Shown in pieces: positions 51,791-64,000 of a stretch of DNA of 64,000 bases. The position numbers were made by a program, and so were the translations under genes. The stretch is from Methylocystis sp. KS32. GTDB taxonomy: Bacteria > Pseudomonadota > Alphaproteobacteria > Rhizobiales > Beijerinckiaceae. The notes beneath the pieces are model-generated. The model did not search any database and had not been told where the DNA came from. It worked only from the letters and a program-made list of their open reading frames with translations. The stretch spans positions 182,261-246,260 of the forward strand of contig PHSQ01000004.1 in NCBI GenBank assembly GCA_002862095.1, in the 5' to 3' direction. Numbering within the stretch: the first letter of the stretch is position 1; each line of letters opens with the position of its first letter.

Positions 51791-52825
51791 ATGGGTGAGC
51801 GGCAAGCGATCGAGCGAGACGCATGGCGATTGAACCTGTCGCAACGCCCTCGCCGCAATCGACGGAGCGAATGGGCGCGCCGCCTCGTTCGGGAGCACAG
51901 ACTCGACGTTTCCGACCTTATTTGGCCGCTGTTTCTGGTTGAGGGAACTGGACTTAAAGAGCCCGTCGCCTCCATGCCCGGCGTGTTCCGTCATTCCGTG
52001 GATCGCGCGGTCGAAGCGATCGCATACGCCGCGTCGCTCGGCATCCCCGCGGTCGCCTTGTTCCCCAACATCGATCCCGCCTTGCGCGACGAGCGCGGCA
52101 GCCATGCGCATCATCCGGAAAATCTTGTTTGCGCCGCCTGTCGCGCGATCAAGGCCAATGTGTCGGAAATCGGAGTCATCACCGACGTGGCGTTGGATCC
52201 TTACACGAGCCACGGTCACGACGGGTTGCTGGAAGGCGATGAGATCGTCAACGACGTCACCGTGGCGGCGCTTGTCGGGCAGGCTTTGAACCAAGCCCGC
52301 GCCGGAGCCGACGTCATAGCGCCGTCCGACATGATGGACGGGCGCGTTGGCGCGATAAGAGCCGCGCTCGACGCCGAAGGCTTCGAGCACGTCCAGATCA
52401 TGAGCTACGCCGCCAAATACGCCTCGGCGTTCTATGGACCCTTTCGCGACGCGATCGGGACCAGTCAAACCTTGCGGGGCGACAAGCGCAGCTATCAGAT
52501 GGACCCGGCCAATTCGAACGAGGCGCTGAGGGAGGTCGCGCTTGATCTCGAGGAAGGGGCGGACATGGTGATGGTCAAACCCGGAATGCCCTATCTCGAC
52601 ATTGTCCGGCGCGTCGCGGACACATTTGAAGCTCCGACCTTCGCCTATCAAGTTTCCGGCGAATATGCGATGATCATGGCCGCCTCCCAGAATGGCTGGC
52701 TCGACGGCGATCGCGCCATGATGGAGAGCCTGTTGGCTTTCAAACGGGCTGGCGCCGACGGCGTGCTGACCTATTTCGCGATCAGAGCGGCCGAAATGTT
52801 GAACCAGCGGGTCGAACCAAACTGA
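51791..52825 (+). CDS. hemB: Delta-aminolevulinic acid dehydratase (porphobilinogen synthase)
   Basis: 344 residues. It condenses two 5-aminolevulinate molecules to porphobilinogen for haem, needed by the many cytochromes of this organism. Active-site lysines are in MSYAAKYASAFYGPFR (near residue 210) and MVMVKPGMPYLDIVRRVADT (near 260). The metal-binding loop reads VALDPYTSHGHDGLL, with Asp rather than the cysteine cluster of zinc enzymes, so it is the Mg/K-dependent type common in alphaproteobacteria. GAGGAGG precedes the ATG. Confidence 0.95.
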   Translation: MGERQAIERDAWRLNLSQRPRRNRRSEWARRLVREHRLDVSDLIWPLFLVEGTGLKEPVASMPGVFRHSVDRAVEAIAYAASLGIPAVALFPNIDPALRDERGSHAHHPENLVCAACRAIKANVSEIGVITDVALDPYTSHGHDGLLEGDEIVNDVTVAALVGQALNQARAGADVIAPSDMMDGRVGAIRAALDAEGFEHVQIMSYAAKYASAFYGPFRDAIGTSQTLRGDKRSYQMDPANSNEALREVALDLEEGADMVMVKPGMPYLDIVRRVADTFEAPTFAYQVSGEYAMIMAASQNGWLDGDRAMMESLLAFKRAGADGVLTYFAIRAAEMLNQRVEPN

Positions 52826-52928
52826 AACGGCCTTCTTTTGGCTCGGGTTTCGGCTTGGGCTGGACAAAACCCTCGCCGCGTGGTTTGGCTAATATCCGCT
52901 TTCCGATCCCCCAAGTCGCTCGTGAGTC

Positions 52929-53354
52929 ATGATTCGTCGTGTCTTCCTGCTTGTCATGATTTTGTGCTTCGCTTGCGGTTTAGTCCCCGCACGCGCTGAT
53001 TTCAGACTGTGCAACAACACGTCCGGCAGGGTCAGCGTCGCGATCGCTTACACCGACGGTCGCGCATGGCTGTCCGAGGGCTGGTGGAATCTTCGTGCGT
53101 CGGCCTGCGAAACGCTATTGAGAGGCCCTTTGGCCGCTCAATATTATTATGTATACGCAATGGATGAGCGCGGCGGCGAATGGAAGGGCAAATCTTTCAT
53201 GTGCACGCGCGACCGAGAGTTCAGGATAGAGGGGCGCGAGGACTGCTTCGCCCGCGGTTTCGATCGGACAGGATTCTTCGAGATCGATACCGGTCGCGAC
53301 GCCAGAAACTGGACGGTTCAGTTAACCGATCCGGCGGCGGCCGCGGCGCAATAG
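52929..53354 (+). CDS. DUF1036 exported protein
   Basis: 141 residues. A signal peptide (RVFLLVMILCFACGLVPARA) is followed by the DUF1036 fold: FRLCNNTSGRVSVAIAYTDG, WLSEGWWNLRASACETLL, YYYVYAMDERGGEWKGKSFM and REFRIEGREDCFARGFDRTG. Four cysteines in the mature part fit two disulfides. Function unknown; the family is widespread in alphaproteobacteria and often precedes pyk, as here. Confidence 0.85.
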   Translation: MIRRVFLLVMILCFACGLVPARADFRLCNNTSGRVSVAIAYTDGRAWLSEGWWNLRASACETLLRGPLAAQYYYVYAMDERGGEWKGKSFMCTRDREFRIEGREDCFARGFDRTGFFEIDTGRDARNWTVQLTDPAAAAAQ

Positions 53355-53396
53355 TCGACTGCTTCGGGCGTGGCCCGCGATAAGGATCTGGGTTGA

Positions 53397-54824
53397 ATGA
53401 GAAGGCTTCGGCGCGTCAAGATTATCGCGACTTTGGGACCCGCGAGCATGGATAGAGCGGTTGTCGCCGGTCTCGCCAAGGCGGGCGCCGATGTCTTCCG
53501 CATCAACATGAGCCATACGGATCATGCGGCGCTCGGCAATTACATTCGCATGATCCGGGAAATCGAGGAAGATCTCGGCCGCGCCATCGGGGTTCTAGTC
53601 GATTTGCAGGGACCAAAATTACGCATCGGCGCCTTTGCCGAAGGTTCCGCGCATCTGCGGAAGGGCGACAGCTTCGTGTTCGACTCCGACCCCGCGCCGG
53701 GCGACGCCAAGCGCGTGCGCCTTCCTCACCCCGAAATCCTCGCCGCTCTCAAGGTCGATGACACGATCCTGATCGACGACGGCAAGATCCGCCTTCACGT
53801 CGTGGAAGCGACCCCGGAATGGTCCAGCGCGGTGGTGGACGTGGCGGGGCGCATTTCCAACCGCAAGGGCGTCAGCCTGCCCGACACGGAGATACCCATC
53901 ACCTCCATGACGGAAAAAGACCGCGCCGACCTGGAGGCGGCTCTCAAGGAAGGCGTGGACTGGGTGGCGATTTCCTTCGTTCAGCGGCCCGAGGACGTGC
54001 TCGAAGTCAAAAAGCTCACGCAGGGTCGAGCCCTGGTGATGGCTAAGATCGAGAAGCCTCAGGCGATCGCCCGCCTGGAGGAAGTCATCGAGGTTTCCGA
54101 TGCTTTGATGGTTGCGCGCGGCGATCTCGGCGTCGAGCTTCCCTTGGAGAAGGTTCCAGGGCTCCAGAAAAGAATCAACCGTTCCGCCCGCCGGCTCGGC
54201 AAGCCGGTAGTCGTCGCGACCCAAATGCTGGAATCGATGATCCTGTCGCCGGTTCCGACCCGCGCCGAAGTGTCGGATGTCGCCACTGCCGTCTTCGAAG
54301 GCGCCGACGCGGTGATGCTTTCCGCCGAAAGCGCCGCGGGCCAATATCCCCAGGACGCGGTGGCGACCATGAGCCGGATAGCGGAGGAGGTCGAAACCGA
54401 TACGGTTTACCGCGGCATCATCAACGCCCAGCGCGCCGATGCCCCTAATCCGACCGCCGCCGACGCCATCGCCGCCGCGGCCCGCGACGTCGCCCAGACG
54501 CTTGGCGCCGCGGCCATCTGCGCCTGGACTGATTCCGGCTCCACCGCCTTGCGGATCGCCCGTGAGAGACCCGTCTCGCCGATATTGGCGCTGTCGCCGA
54601 AACGGGACACCGCGCGCCGGCTCGCTCTGGTATGGGGTGTTCACGCCGTGGAGACCCGCGACGCCAGCAGCGTGGAGGATATGGTGCAGCGCGCCTGCGG
54701 TCACGCCCGCAGCGAAGGGTTTGGCGACAATCACGACCGCATCGCGATCGTGGCGGGCATGCCTTTCGGTTCGCCGGGCGCCACCAATATGATCCGCATC
54801 GCCTTAGTGGGCGAGGGCGGCTAG
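53397..54824 (+). CDS. pyk: Pyruvate kinase
   Basis: 475 residues. It converts PEP and ADP to pyruvate and ATP. Conserved parts are VKIIATLGPASMDRAVVAGL, FRINMSHTDHAALG, VLVDLQGPKLRIGAF, DWVAISFVQRPEDVLEVKKL, the catalytic region LVMAKIEKPQAIARLEEVIE, MVARGDLGVELPLEKVPGLQ and VATQMLESMILSPVPTRAEV. A C-terminal regulatory domain is present (about 350-475). Serine-cycle methanotrophs use PEP and pyruvate at a branch of carbon assimilation, so the gene need not act in glycolysis alone. It starts 42 bp after the DUF1036 gene and ends in a palindromic repeat. Confidence 0.95.
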   Translation: MRRLRRVKIIATLGPASMDRAVVAGLAKAGADVFRINMSHTDHAALGNYIRMIREIEEDLGRAIGVLVDLQGPKLRIGAFAEGSAHLRKGDSFVFDSDPAPGDAKRVRLPHPEILAALKVDDTILIDDGKIRLHVVEATPEWSSAVVDVAGRISNRKGVSLPDTEIPITSMTEKDRADLEAALKEGVDWVAISFVQRPEDVLEVKKLTQGRALVMAKIEKPQAIARLEEVIEVSDALMVARGDLGVELPLEKVPGLQKRINRSARRLGKPVVVATQMLESMILSPVPTRAEVSDVATAVFEGADAVMLSAESAAGQYPQDAVATMSRIAEEVETDTVYRGIINAQRADAPNPTAADAIAAAARDVAQTLGAAAICAWTDSGSTALRIARERPVSPILALSPKRDTARRLALVWGVHAVETRDASSVEDMVQRACGHARSEGFGDNHDRIAIVAGMPFGSPGATNMIRIALVGEGG

Positions 54825-54897
54825 AGCAAATTTTCGCAAAAATCGAAAGGCTTTCGCGAGCGGAATTTGCTCCCGCATTTTTCGGATTTTGCTCTAA
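54824..54897. repeat. Truncated copy of repeat module B between convergent genes
   Basis: It begins in the pyk stop codon with GAGCAAATT, paired with AATTTGCTC (54873-54881), and ends in CGCATTTTTCGGATTTTGCTCTAA, as in the other copies. The GACCAGACG hairpin is missing. Its T-rich ends and position between pyk and the minus-strand GNAT gene suggest use as a bidirectional transcription stop. Confidence 0.7.
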
Positions 54898-55397
54898 TGG
54901 CCAAGGGAGCTGGCTTGGCCCGGCGTCCATTCCAGCACGATGGTCGGCCGTCCCGACTGACTGAGCGCGCCGTCGCCGAGGCGCCGGAAGCCTTCGCGAT
55001 GATAGAACCGCAAGGCGCGGTGGTTGTCGGCGTTAACATCGAGACGGATGCGCTGCGGCGACGCCTGGCGGGCGGCGTCGATTAGCGCCTCGGCTCCTCC
55101 CATCCCGAACTGATCGGGATGCACGCAGATTTGATCGAGCCAGCCGCTGGCCGGATCGATGACGACAAAGCCCTTGATCTCCTCGCGCGGGCCAGTGCGC
55201 AGGCAAAGGGTCGTCGCTCCCGCCTGCTCGAGCGTCGAGAGGTGGTCGAGAAACCACTCCCTCCGCGAGTCGAAATCGATGTCGGCGTATGTGGCGCGCC
55301 ACGAGGCGACCCAAACATCCAGCAATTCGCCGGTTTCGTGCGGAAGGCGCGCAGACACCTGCCGGAGGCTGGACGAATTCCAGGCGGCGAGGCTCAT
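54894..55397 (-). CDS. GNAT-family acetyltransferase
   Basis: 167 residues from the ATG at 55397, which overlaps the suhB stop (ATGA). The acetyl-CoA fold is indicated by WVASWRATYADIDFDSRREW at the start (common in GNATs), GFVVIDPASGWLDQICVHPD, GMGGAEALIDAARQASPQRI as a shortened pyrophosphate loop, and NADNHRALRFYHREGFRRLG at the end. The acceptor is unknown. It is coupled to suhB by overlap. Confidence 0.85.
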   Translation of the reverse strand: MSLAAWNSSSLRQVSARLPHETGELLDVWVASWRATYADIDFDSRREWFLDHLSTLEQAGATTLCLRTGPREEIKGFVVIDPASGWLDQICVHPDQFGMGGAEALIDAARQASPQRIRLDVNADNHRALRFYHREGFRRLGDGALSQSGRPTIVLEWTPGQASSLGH

Positions 55398-56185
55398 GCT
55401 TTCCTCAACACGTCGAGAAGTTGCCGTTGGATCGCTTCGTTGCCCGCGCAAATTTCCGATTTCGACAGCATGTCGGCGCCGCCGGAGAGGTCGGTGACGA
55501 AACCGCCCGCTTCGCGAACCAGGATAATGCCGGCGGCGATGTCCCAGGGCTTGATGCCCCGCTCCCAATAGCCGTCGCAACGGCCGGAGGCGACCATGGC
55601 GAGATCGATGGCGGCGGCGCCGAGGCGGCGAATATTGCCGATCTTCGCCATCGCGGCGGCGAGTTCGGTTTGGAAGCGCGCGTGATGCGCCACCCCGGCC
55701 AGCGGGGGGATGCCGCAGGCCACCATGGATTCGGCGAGCGTGCGCCGCGCGGCGACGCGCATCCGCCTGTTGTTAAAGAAGGCGCCCTGGCCTTTTTCGG
55801 CGACATACATGTCGTCCGTCGCGGGGTTATAGACAACCCCGGCGACGATCTGGCCTTCGCGCTCGAGCGCGACCGACACGGCGAAAATGGGGATGCCGTG
55901 CAGGAAATTGGCCGTGCCGTCAAGCGGGTCGATATGCCAGGTGTGGGTCTTGTCGGAGCCCTCGACCGCGCCGCTTTCCTCCATGAGAAAGCTATAGCCG
56001 GGCCGCGCCCGAGACAATTCCTCGAACAGCGTCTTTTCCGCGCGCCTGTCGGCCGCTGTCACGAAGTCCCCCGGACCCTTAACGGAAACCTGAAGATTTT
56101 CGACCTCCCCCAAGTCACGCTTGAGACCACGGCCCGCCTTGATGGCGGCCGTGGTCATGACGTTCATAAGGGCGGAGCGAATCAT
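55394..56185 (-). CDS. suhB: Inositol monophosphatase family protein
   Basis: 263 residues from the ATG at 56185 (MIRSALMNVMTTAAIKAGRG), the usual start. Lithium-sensitive phosphatase fold: FVTAADRRAEKTLFEELSRA, FLMEESGAVEG with metal-binding Glu, WHIDPLDGTANFLHGIPIFA with the DPxDGTxN motif near residue 80, RRLGAAAIDLAMVASGRCDG and KPWDIAAGIILVREAGGFVT. It hydrolyses inositol-1-phosphate in vitro. Bacterial SuhB also binds ribosomal antitermination complexes in E. coli, and whether that applies here is unknown. The start at 56218 would add non-family residues. Confidence 0.93.
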   Translation of the reverse strand: MIRSALMNVMTTAAIKAGRGLKRDLGEVENLQVSVKGPGDFVTAADRRAEKTLFEELSRARPGYSFLMEESGAVEGSDKTHTWHIDPLDGTANFLHGIPIFAVSVALEREGQIVAGVVYNPATDDMYVAEKGQGAFFNNRRMRVAARRTLAESMVACGIPPLAGVAHHARFQTELAAAMAKIGNIRRLGAAAIDLAMVASGRCDGYWERGIKPWDIAAGIILVREAGGFVTDLSGGADMLSKSEICAGNEAIQRQLLDVLRKA

Positions 56186-56308
56186 CGAGACCTCGGGGGA
56201 GAGAAATGCGGCTTCCAATGCCCATGGGCCGGGTCTCTCGTCAAGTTTTCGACCCGACTAAAGAAGCTCCCGTGGAGCCTTAACCAAATTGGCGCGGGAC
56301 AGCGGCGC

Positions 56309-57382
56309 TCAAAGGTCGCTTTGCGCGAGAAGCTTGGTTTGATGGTCGCGCAAAAGAGCGTCGATGATCTCGTCCAAAGCCTCCCCCTCCATAACCTTGT
56401 CGAGTTTGTAGAGCGTGAGGTTGATCCTGTGGTCCGTCACGCGCCCCTGAGGAAAATTATAGGTCCGGATACGCTCGGAGCGATCGCCCGATCCGACCTG
56501 CTGACGACGGTCCTCCGAGCGCTCGTTGTCCAGCCGGGCGCGTTCGGCGGCGTAAAGGCGGGAGCGCAACACGGACATCGCCTTGGCCTTGTTGCGGTGC
56601 TGTGAGCGCTCCTCCTGCATCATCACGACGATTCCAGAGGGAATATGAGTGATGCGGATGGCGGACTCGGTCTTGTTGACATGCTGTCCGCCGGCTCCGC
56701 CCGCGCGCATCGTCTCGATGTTCAGGTCTTTGTCGTCGATGGTGAGGTCGACGTCCTCGACTTGCGGCAGGACAGCCACCGTCGCCGCCGATGTGTGGAT
56801 GCGGCCCTGCGTCTCGGTGGCGGGAACGCGCTGAACCCGATGCACGCCTGACTCGAATTTGAGCCTCCCGTAGACGCCGCGACCGGTGATTTCGGCGATG
56901 ATTTCCTTGTAGCCGCCCAAAGCCCCCTCGCTCGCCGAAACGATCTCCACGGTCCAGCCCTTCGAGGCGGCGTATTTTTGATAGGCGCGGAAGAGATCGC
57001 CGGCGAACAAAGACGCCTCGTCGCCTCCAGTGCCGGCCCGAACCTCGAGTATGACGCCTTTCTCGTCCGCCGCGTCCTTGGGCAAAAGCGCGATTTTCAA
57101 CGCTTCCCCCGCCATGTCGAGCGCGCGCTCCGCGATTTCGACTTCGCCTTGGGCCAGCGCGCGCATTTCGCCGTCGGTGGAGGGATCGTTCAGTAGATCG
57201 CGCAGTCCGTCCAAGTCGCGTTGCGCGCTCCGAAACGCGCGTATCGCCGCCGTCACTTCGTCGAGCGCGGCGAACTCCCGAGACAGGGCGACGAATGTTT
57301 GAGAGTCCGGCCCGCTCGTCAACTTTGCGCCGATTTCCTCATGACGACGAAGGATCAAATCGAGTTTATCTTGGGCGAACAT
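56309..57382 (-). CDS. prfA: Peptide chain release factor 1
   Basis: 357 residues. It recognises UAA and UAG stop codons and triggers peptide release. The GGQ motif lies in [20 protein letters not shown] near residue 230, the stop-codon-reading region in [20 protein letters not shown] (PAT near 187), and the domain opener [20 protein letters not shown] near 112. It lacks an adjacent prmC in the window. It lies downstream of ptsP on the same strand with a 70-bp gap. Confidence 0.96.
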   Translation of the reverse strand: MFAQDKLDLILRRHEEIGAKLTSGPDSQTFVALSREFAALDEVTAAIRAFRSAQRDLDGLRDLLNDPSTDGEMRALAQGEVEIAERALDMAGEALKIALLPKDAADEKGVILEVRAGTGGDEASLFAGDLFRAYQKYAASKGWTVEIVSASEGALGGYKEIIAEITGRGVYGRLKFESGVHRVQRVPATETQGRIHTSAATVAVLPQVEDVDLTIDDKDLNIETMRAGGAGGQHVNKTESAIRITHIPSGIVVMMQEERSQHRNKAKAMSVLRSRLYAAERARLDNERSEDRRQQVGSGDRSERIRTYNFPQGRVTDHRINLTLYKLDKVMEGEALDEIIDALLRDHQTKLLAQSDL

Positions 57383-57453
57383 TCATATTCCATGCAAGGA
57401 ACGAGGCGGGAGGGCGTCTGGCGCGAGAGCGCAAGCATCCGCAGTGATGGGCG

Positions 57454-59721
57454 CTACAATGCGACGTCCTGCGCGTTGGCGAATTGACGCAGATTTTCGC
57501 GCAGCGACGGCTGACCATCGTTATTGGCCATAAGGGATTCAAGAAATGACGTGGCCTGGCCGAGATCGAGGCTGAGAAGCATTCCTTTCACCGGGCCGAT
57601 GGACGAGGGAGACATCGACAGCGAACGATAGCCGAGCGCCAACAAGGCCATGGCTTCCAATGGACGCCCGCCCATTTCGCCGCAAAGGGTCACGGGCTTG
57701 CCCGCCTTCGCTCCCGCTTCCAATATGCTTTTGAGCGCGCGCAGCACCGGAACCGAAAGATTGTCGTAACGCTTGGCGACGCGCGTATTATCGCGATCCG
57801 CAGCATAAAGATATTGCACCAGATCGTTGGAGCCGACGGAGAGAAAGTCCACGTGTTCGGCTAATTGGTCTAGCTCCCACAACAACGCGGGAACTTCCAC
57901 CATGGCCCCGAGTTCGAGCTTGGTCGGAGTCGTGTGTCCGTGACGGCGGATCAGATCCAATTCGCGAAGAGTCATCGCTTTGGCGAGATCGAACTCGGCG
58001 ACATTCGCGACCATGGGGAACATGATGCGCAGGTCGCGCCCGCCACCCGCCTTCAACATTGCGCGCAGCTGCATCCGCAAAAGACCGGGACGGTCGAGGC
58101 CGATGCGGATCGCCCTCCAGCCGAGGGCGGGATTTTCCTCCTCGATCGTCGCCATGTAAGGTAAAATCTTGTCTGATCCGATATCGAGAGTGCGAAAAGT
58201 CACCGGCCGGTCTGGAACCGCGTCCAGCACTGTCTTGTAAAACTGATATTGCTCTCCCATCCGCGGAAAACGGTTCGCGAGCATGAATTGCAATTCGGTG
58301 CGGAAGAGACCGATCGAGCGCGCGCCCGTATCGCGGACGAAGGGCACGTCCACCGTCAGTCCGGCGTTCATGTGGAGCGCGATGTCGACCCCGTCTTTCG
58401 TCACGGCGGGGATGTCCCGCAACGCGGCGTATTGTTCCTGGCGCCGGGCGCGCAGGCGTGCTTTTTCGGCGTAAGCGCTCTGGACGTCCTGCTGTGGGCG
58501 CACATGAACGTCGCCGGTGGAGCCGTCGACAATGATGGAGTCGTTGGGCTCGACGATTCCCGTGATGTTGGGGACGAGCCCTACCGTCGCGATCCCCAAG
58601 GCGCGGGCGACGATCGCCACATGGCTCATCGGGCCGCCCTCCTCGAGGACGAGGCCTCTCAATTTGGCTCTGTCATAGTCGAGCAGCGCGGCCGGCCCCA
58701 TGGTGCGCGCGACGATGATCGCATTGTCGGGCGCCGCTTCCCGGTCCGCCACATAGCTTTGACCAGTGAGCTGATGAAGCAAGCGGTTGGCGATGTCGTC
58801 GAGGTCGTGGAGCCTGTCGCGCAGATAGGGGTCGGTCTGACGTTGCATCCGAGCGCGCGCGTCGTTCTGCACGCGTTCGACGGCGGCTTCGGCGGTCAGG
58901 CCGGTCATGATCGCTTCGCGCAAACGGCGCAGCCAGCCTCGGTCGTTGGCCACCATACGCACGGCTTCCAGCACTTCGCGGTGCTCTCCCGCGCCCATTC
59001 GGTCGCCATGAGCCACGATCTCGTCGATCGAGTTCCGCATGGCCTCGATCGCGGTGTCCAAGCGCTGCAATTCCCCAGGAACGTCTTCGGCGAGAAGATT
59101 TTTGACGATCACGCGCGGCTCGTGCAACAGCACATAGCCGAGTCCGACGCCGTCGCTGATCGGGGCGCCCTTTAGCGACACAGGGCCATTAAGGGCCAGA
59201 AGCTCCGCCGATTTGGCGATCGATTGCAGCTCGCCCGAGGCGATCATCTCGGCGAGAAGCATGGCCGTCGTTTGAAGGGCTTCGACCTCTTCTTCCGAAT
59301 AGGTGCGCCGCACTTTATTCTGCACGACGAGCACGCCGACGGTGTTGCCGCCACGCAGAATGGGCACGCCCAGAAACGAGTGATATATTTCTTCGCCCGT
59401 TTCGGGCCTGTAGGAGAACGCGGGGTGCTTTTGGGCTTCCGATAGAGCCAACGGCTCGGCGCTCTGAGAGATCAGGCCGACCAGGCCTTCCCCGGACTTC
59501 ATGGTGGTCAGGTGCACCGCGTCGCGGTTGAGTCCTTCGGTCGCGTAGAGTTCGAGCCGCTGGTCCGCGCGCAGGACATAGACGGAACAAACCTCGGCCA
59601 CCATATTCGCCGCGATTTGCACAACGATTTTGTCGAGGCGTGTCTGAGCGTTGACCGGCTCGGCGCTAATTTCGCGCAACCGGCGCAGCAGCAGGCGTGG
59701 GCCGCCGAGAACGCTACGCAT
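57454..59721 (-). CDS. ptsP: PtsP, nitrogen-related phosphotransferase enzyme I
   Basis: 755 residues. An N-terminal GAF domain (about 20-160, VQIAANMVAEVCSVYVLRAD, FLGVPILRGGNTVGVLVVQN) senses a small molecule such as glutamine or 2-oxoglutarate. Enzyme I follows, with the phospho-histidine in EEGGPMSHVAIVARALGIAT (near residue 360), then the PEP-binding barrel (SIGLFRTELQFMLANRFPRM near 470, FLSVGSNDLVQYLYAADRDN near 630, VTLCGEMGGRPLEAMALLAL). It starts the PtsP-NPr-EIIA(Ntr) relay, which adjusts carbon-nitrogen balance. NPr and EIIA are not in this window. Confidence 0.94.
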   Translation of the reverse strand: MRSVLGGPRLLLRRLREISAEPVNAQTRLDKIVVQIAANMVAEVCSVYVLRADQRLELYATEGLNRDAVHLTTMKSGEGLVGLISQSAEPLALSEAQKHPAFSYRPETGEEIYHSFLGVPILRGGNTVGVLVVQNKVRRTYSEEEVEALQTTAMLLAEMIASGELQSIAKSAELLALNGPVSLKGAPISDGVGLGYVLLHEPRVIVKNLLAEDVPGELQRLDTAIEAMRNSIDEIVAHGDRMGAGEHREVLEAVRMVANDRGWLRRLREAIMTGLTAEAAVERVQNDARARMQRQTDPYLRDRLHDLDDIANRLLHQLTGQSYVADREAAPDNAIIVARTMGPAALLDYDRAKLRGLVLEEGGPMSHVAIVARALGIATVGLVPNITGIVEPNDSIIVDGSTGDVHVRPQQDVQSAYAEKARLRARRQEQYAALRDIPAVTKDGVDIALHMNAGLTVDVPFVRDTGARSIGLFRTELQFMLANRFPRMGEQYQFYKTVLDAVPDRPVTFRTLDIGSDKILPYMATIEEENPALGWRAIRIGLDRPGLLRMQLRAMLKAGGGRDLRIMFPMVANVAEFDLAKAMTLRELDLIRRHGHTTPTKLELGAMVEVPALLWELDQLAEHVDFLSVGSNDLVQYLYAADRDNTRVAKRYDNLSVPVLRALKSILEAGAKAGKPVTLCGEMGGRPLEAMALLALGYRSLSMSPSSIGPVKGMLLSLDLGQATSFLESLMANNDGQPSLRENLRQFANAQDVAL

Positions 59722-60028
59722 TGGGCGATTTCCTGTTCAAAGGTCGTCCGGCCGCTCCCTTCGACTCCCGCGATTCACATATCATATTTCAATTCGATCT
59801 CTCGCCGCTCGTTTGCCTGGAAGCGTATATTGCCGTGGTTCGCGCTCCGCAAGGTTGGGGCGTCGGGGCTTTGTCCGCAAGGTCCTTGGCGGTCTGGCTG
59901 GCGCGCCGGCCCCAGCGGCTTGCGGGATACGTCGTAAGCCTCTACGAGTCATGGCGCAGTGGTAATTCCGCCTGGTTCAAGCAGGGCCGTCAGCCTCTTG
60001 CGCGGGTCCCTCGTTGTAGAGAAGCGAG
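59722..60028. other. Divergent intergenic region ptsP / GGDEF-EAL gene
   Basis: About 307 bp between the two divergent starts. Only low-quality frames are present, and no hairpin with T-run or clear promoter box was recognised. It must hold both promoters. Confidence 0.4.

Positions 60029-64000
<3,972 letters not shown>

Overview
The window looks like chromosome of an alphaproteobacterial (type II, Methylocystis/Methylosinus-like) methanotroph. The main evidence is a complete pmoCAB operon for particulate methane monooxygenase (15981-19190), with all visible copper ligands, followed by a copper-handling cluster. A circularly permuted two-piece tmRNA gene, an OlsB-type ornithine-lipid acyltransferase, a Zn-independent type HemB and many small Rhizobiales-type proteins support the same assignment. 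Base composition is GC-rich throughout.

Layout. 1-1063: end of an unidentified gene, then a 276-bp unit repeated three and a half times. 1088-5053: gloB, a methyltransferase, an esterase, and a decayed patch (YkgJ remnant, frameshifted ECF sigma factor, a 59-codon ORF beside a 16-bp inverted repeat). 5206-12368: ccmAB, comM, a hybrid histidine kinase, olsB, a GT87 membrane protein. 12593-15307: di-haem cytochrome c peroxidase and an exported phosphoesterase. 15308-23673: pmoCAB with a long leader and a strong terminator, then pmoD, copC, a CopD/cytochrome c/thioredoxin-like fusion, a PmoF-like PCuAC protein and a small membrane protein. 24112-33366: housekeeping genes (aspartate aminotransferase, uvrD, sspB operon, ssrA, pth, rplY, murA). 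33400-34860: a genomic scar with a resolvase remnant, an unknown HNH-like ORF and a DUF1501 fragment. 34930-64000: mostly core genes (sodB, xthA, plsY, dprA, ruvX, gatC-gatA-chorismate mutase-gatB, hemB, pyk, suhB, prfA, ptsP, ligA), plus a Tat-exported GH10 xylanase, a histone H1-like protein and a degenerate GGDEF/EAL receptor.

How genes work together. pMMO needs copper at PmoB and PmoC. The downstream PmoD, CopC, CopD and PCuAC proteins are periplasmic or membrane copper proteins that probably load or protect it. A hairpin terminator after pmoB separates the abundant structural transcript from this accessory set. The tmRNA gene lies next to sspB, which encodes the adaptor that delivers tmRNA-tagged proteins to ClpXP. 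A compound palindromic repeat recurs at the start of the window and near 38.3, 51.0 and 54.85 kb, so it is a genome-wide non-coding repeat family.

Limits: all calls come from reading the sequence and translations without database searches. RNA ends, promoters and the functions of short genes are estimates.
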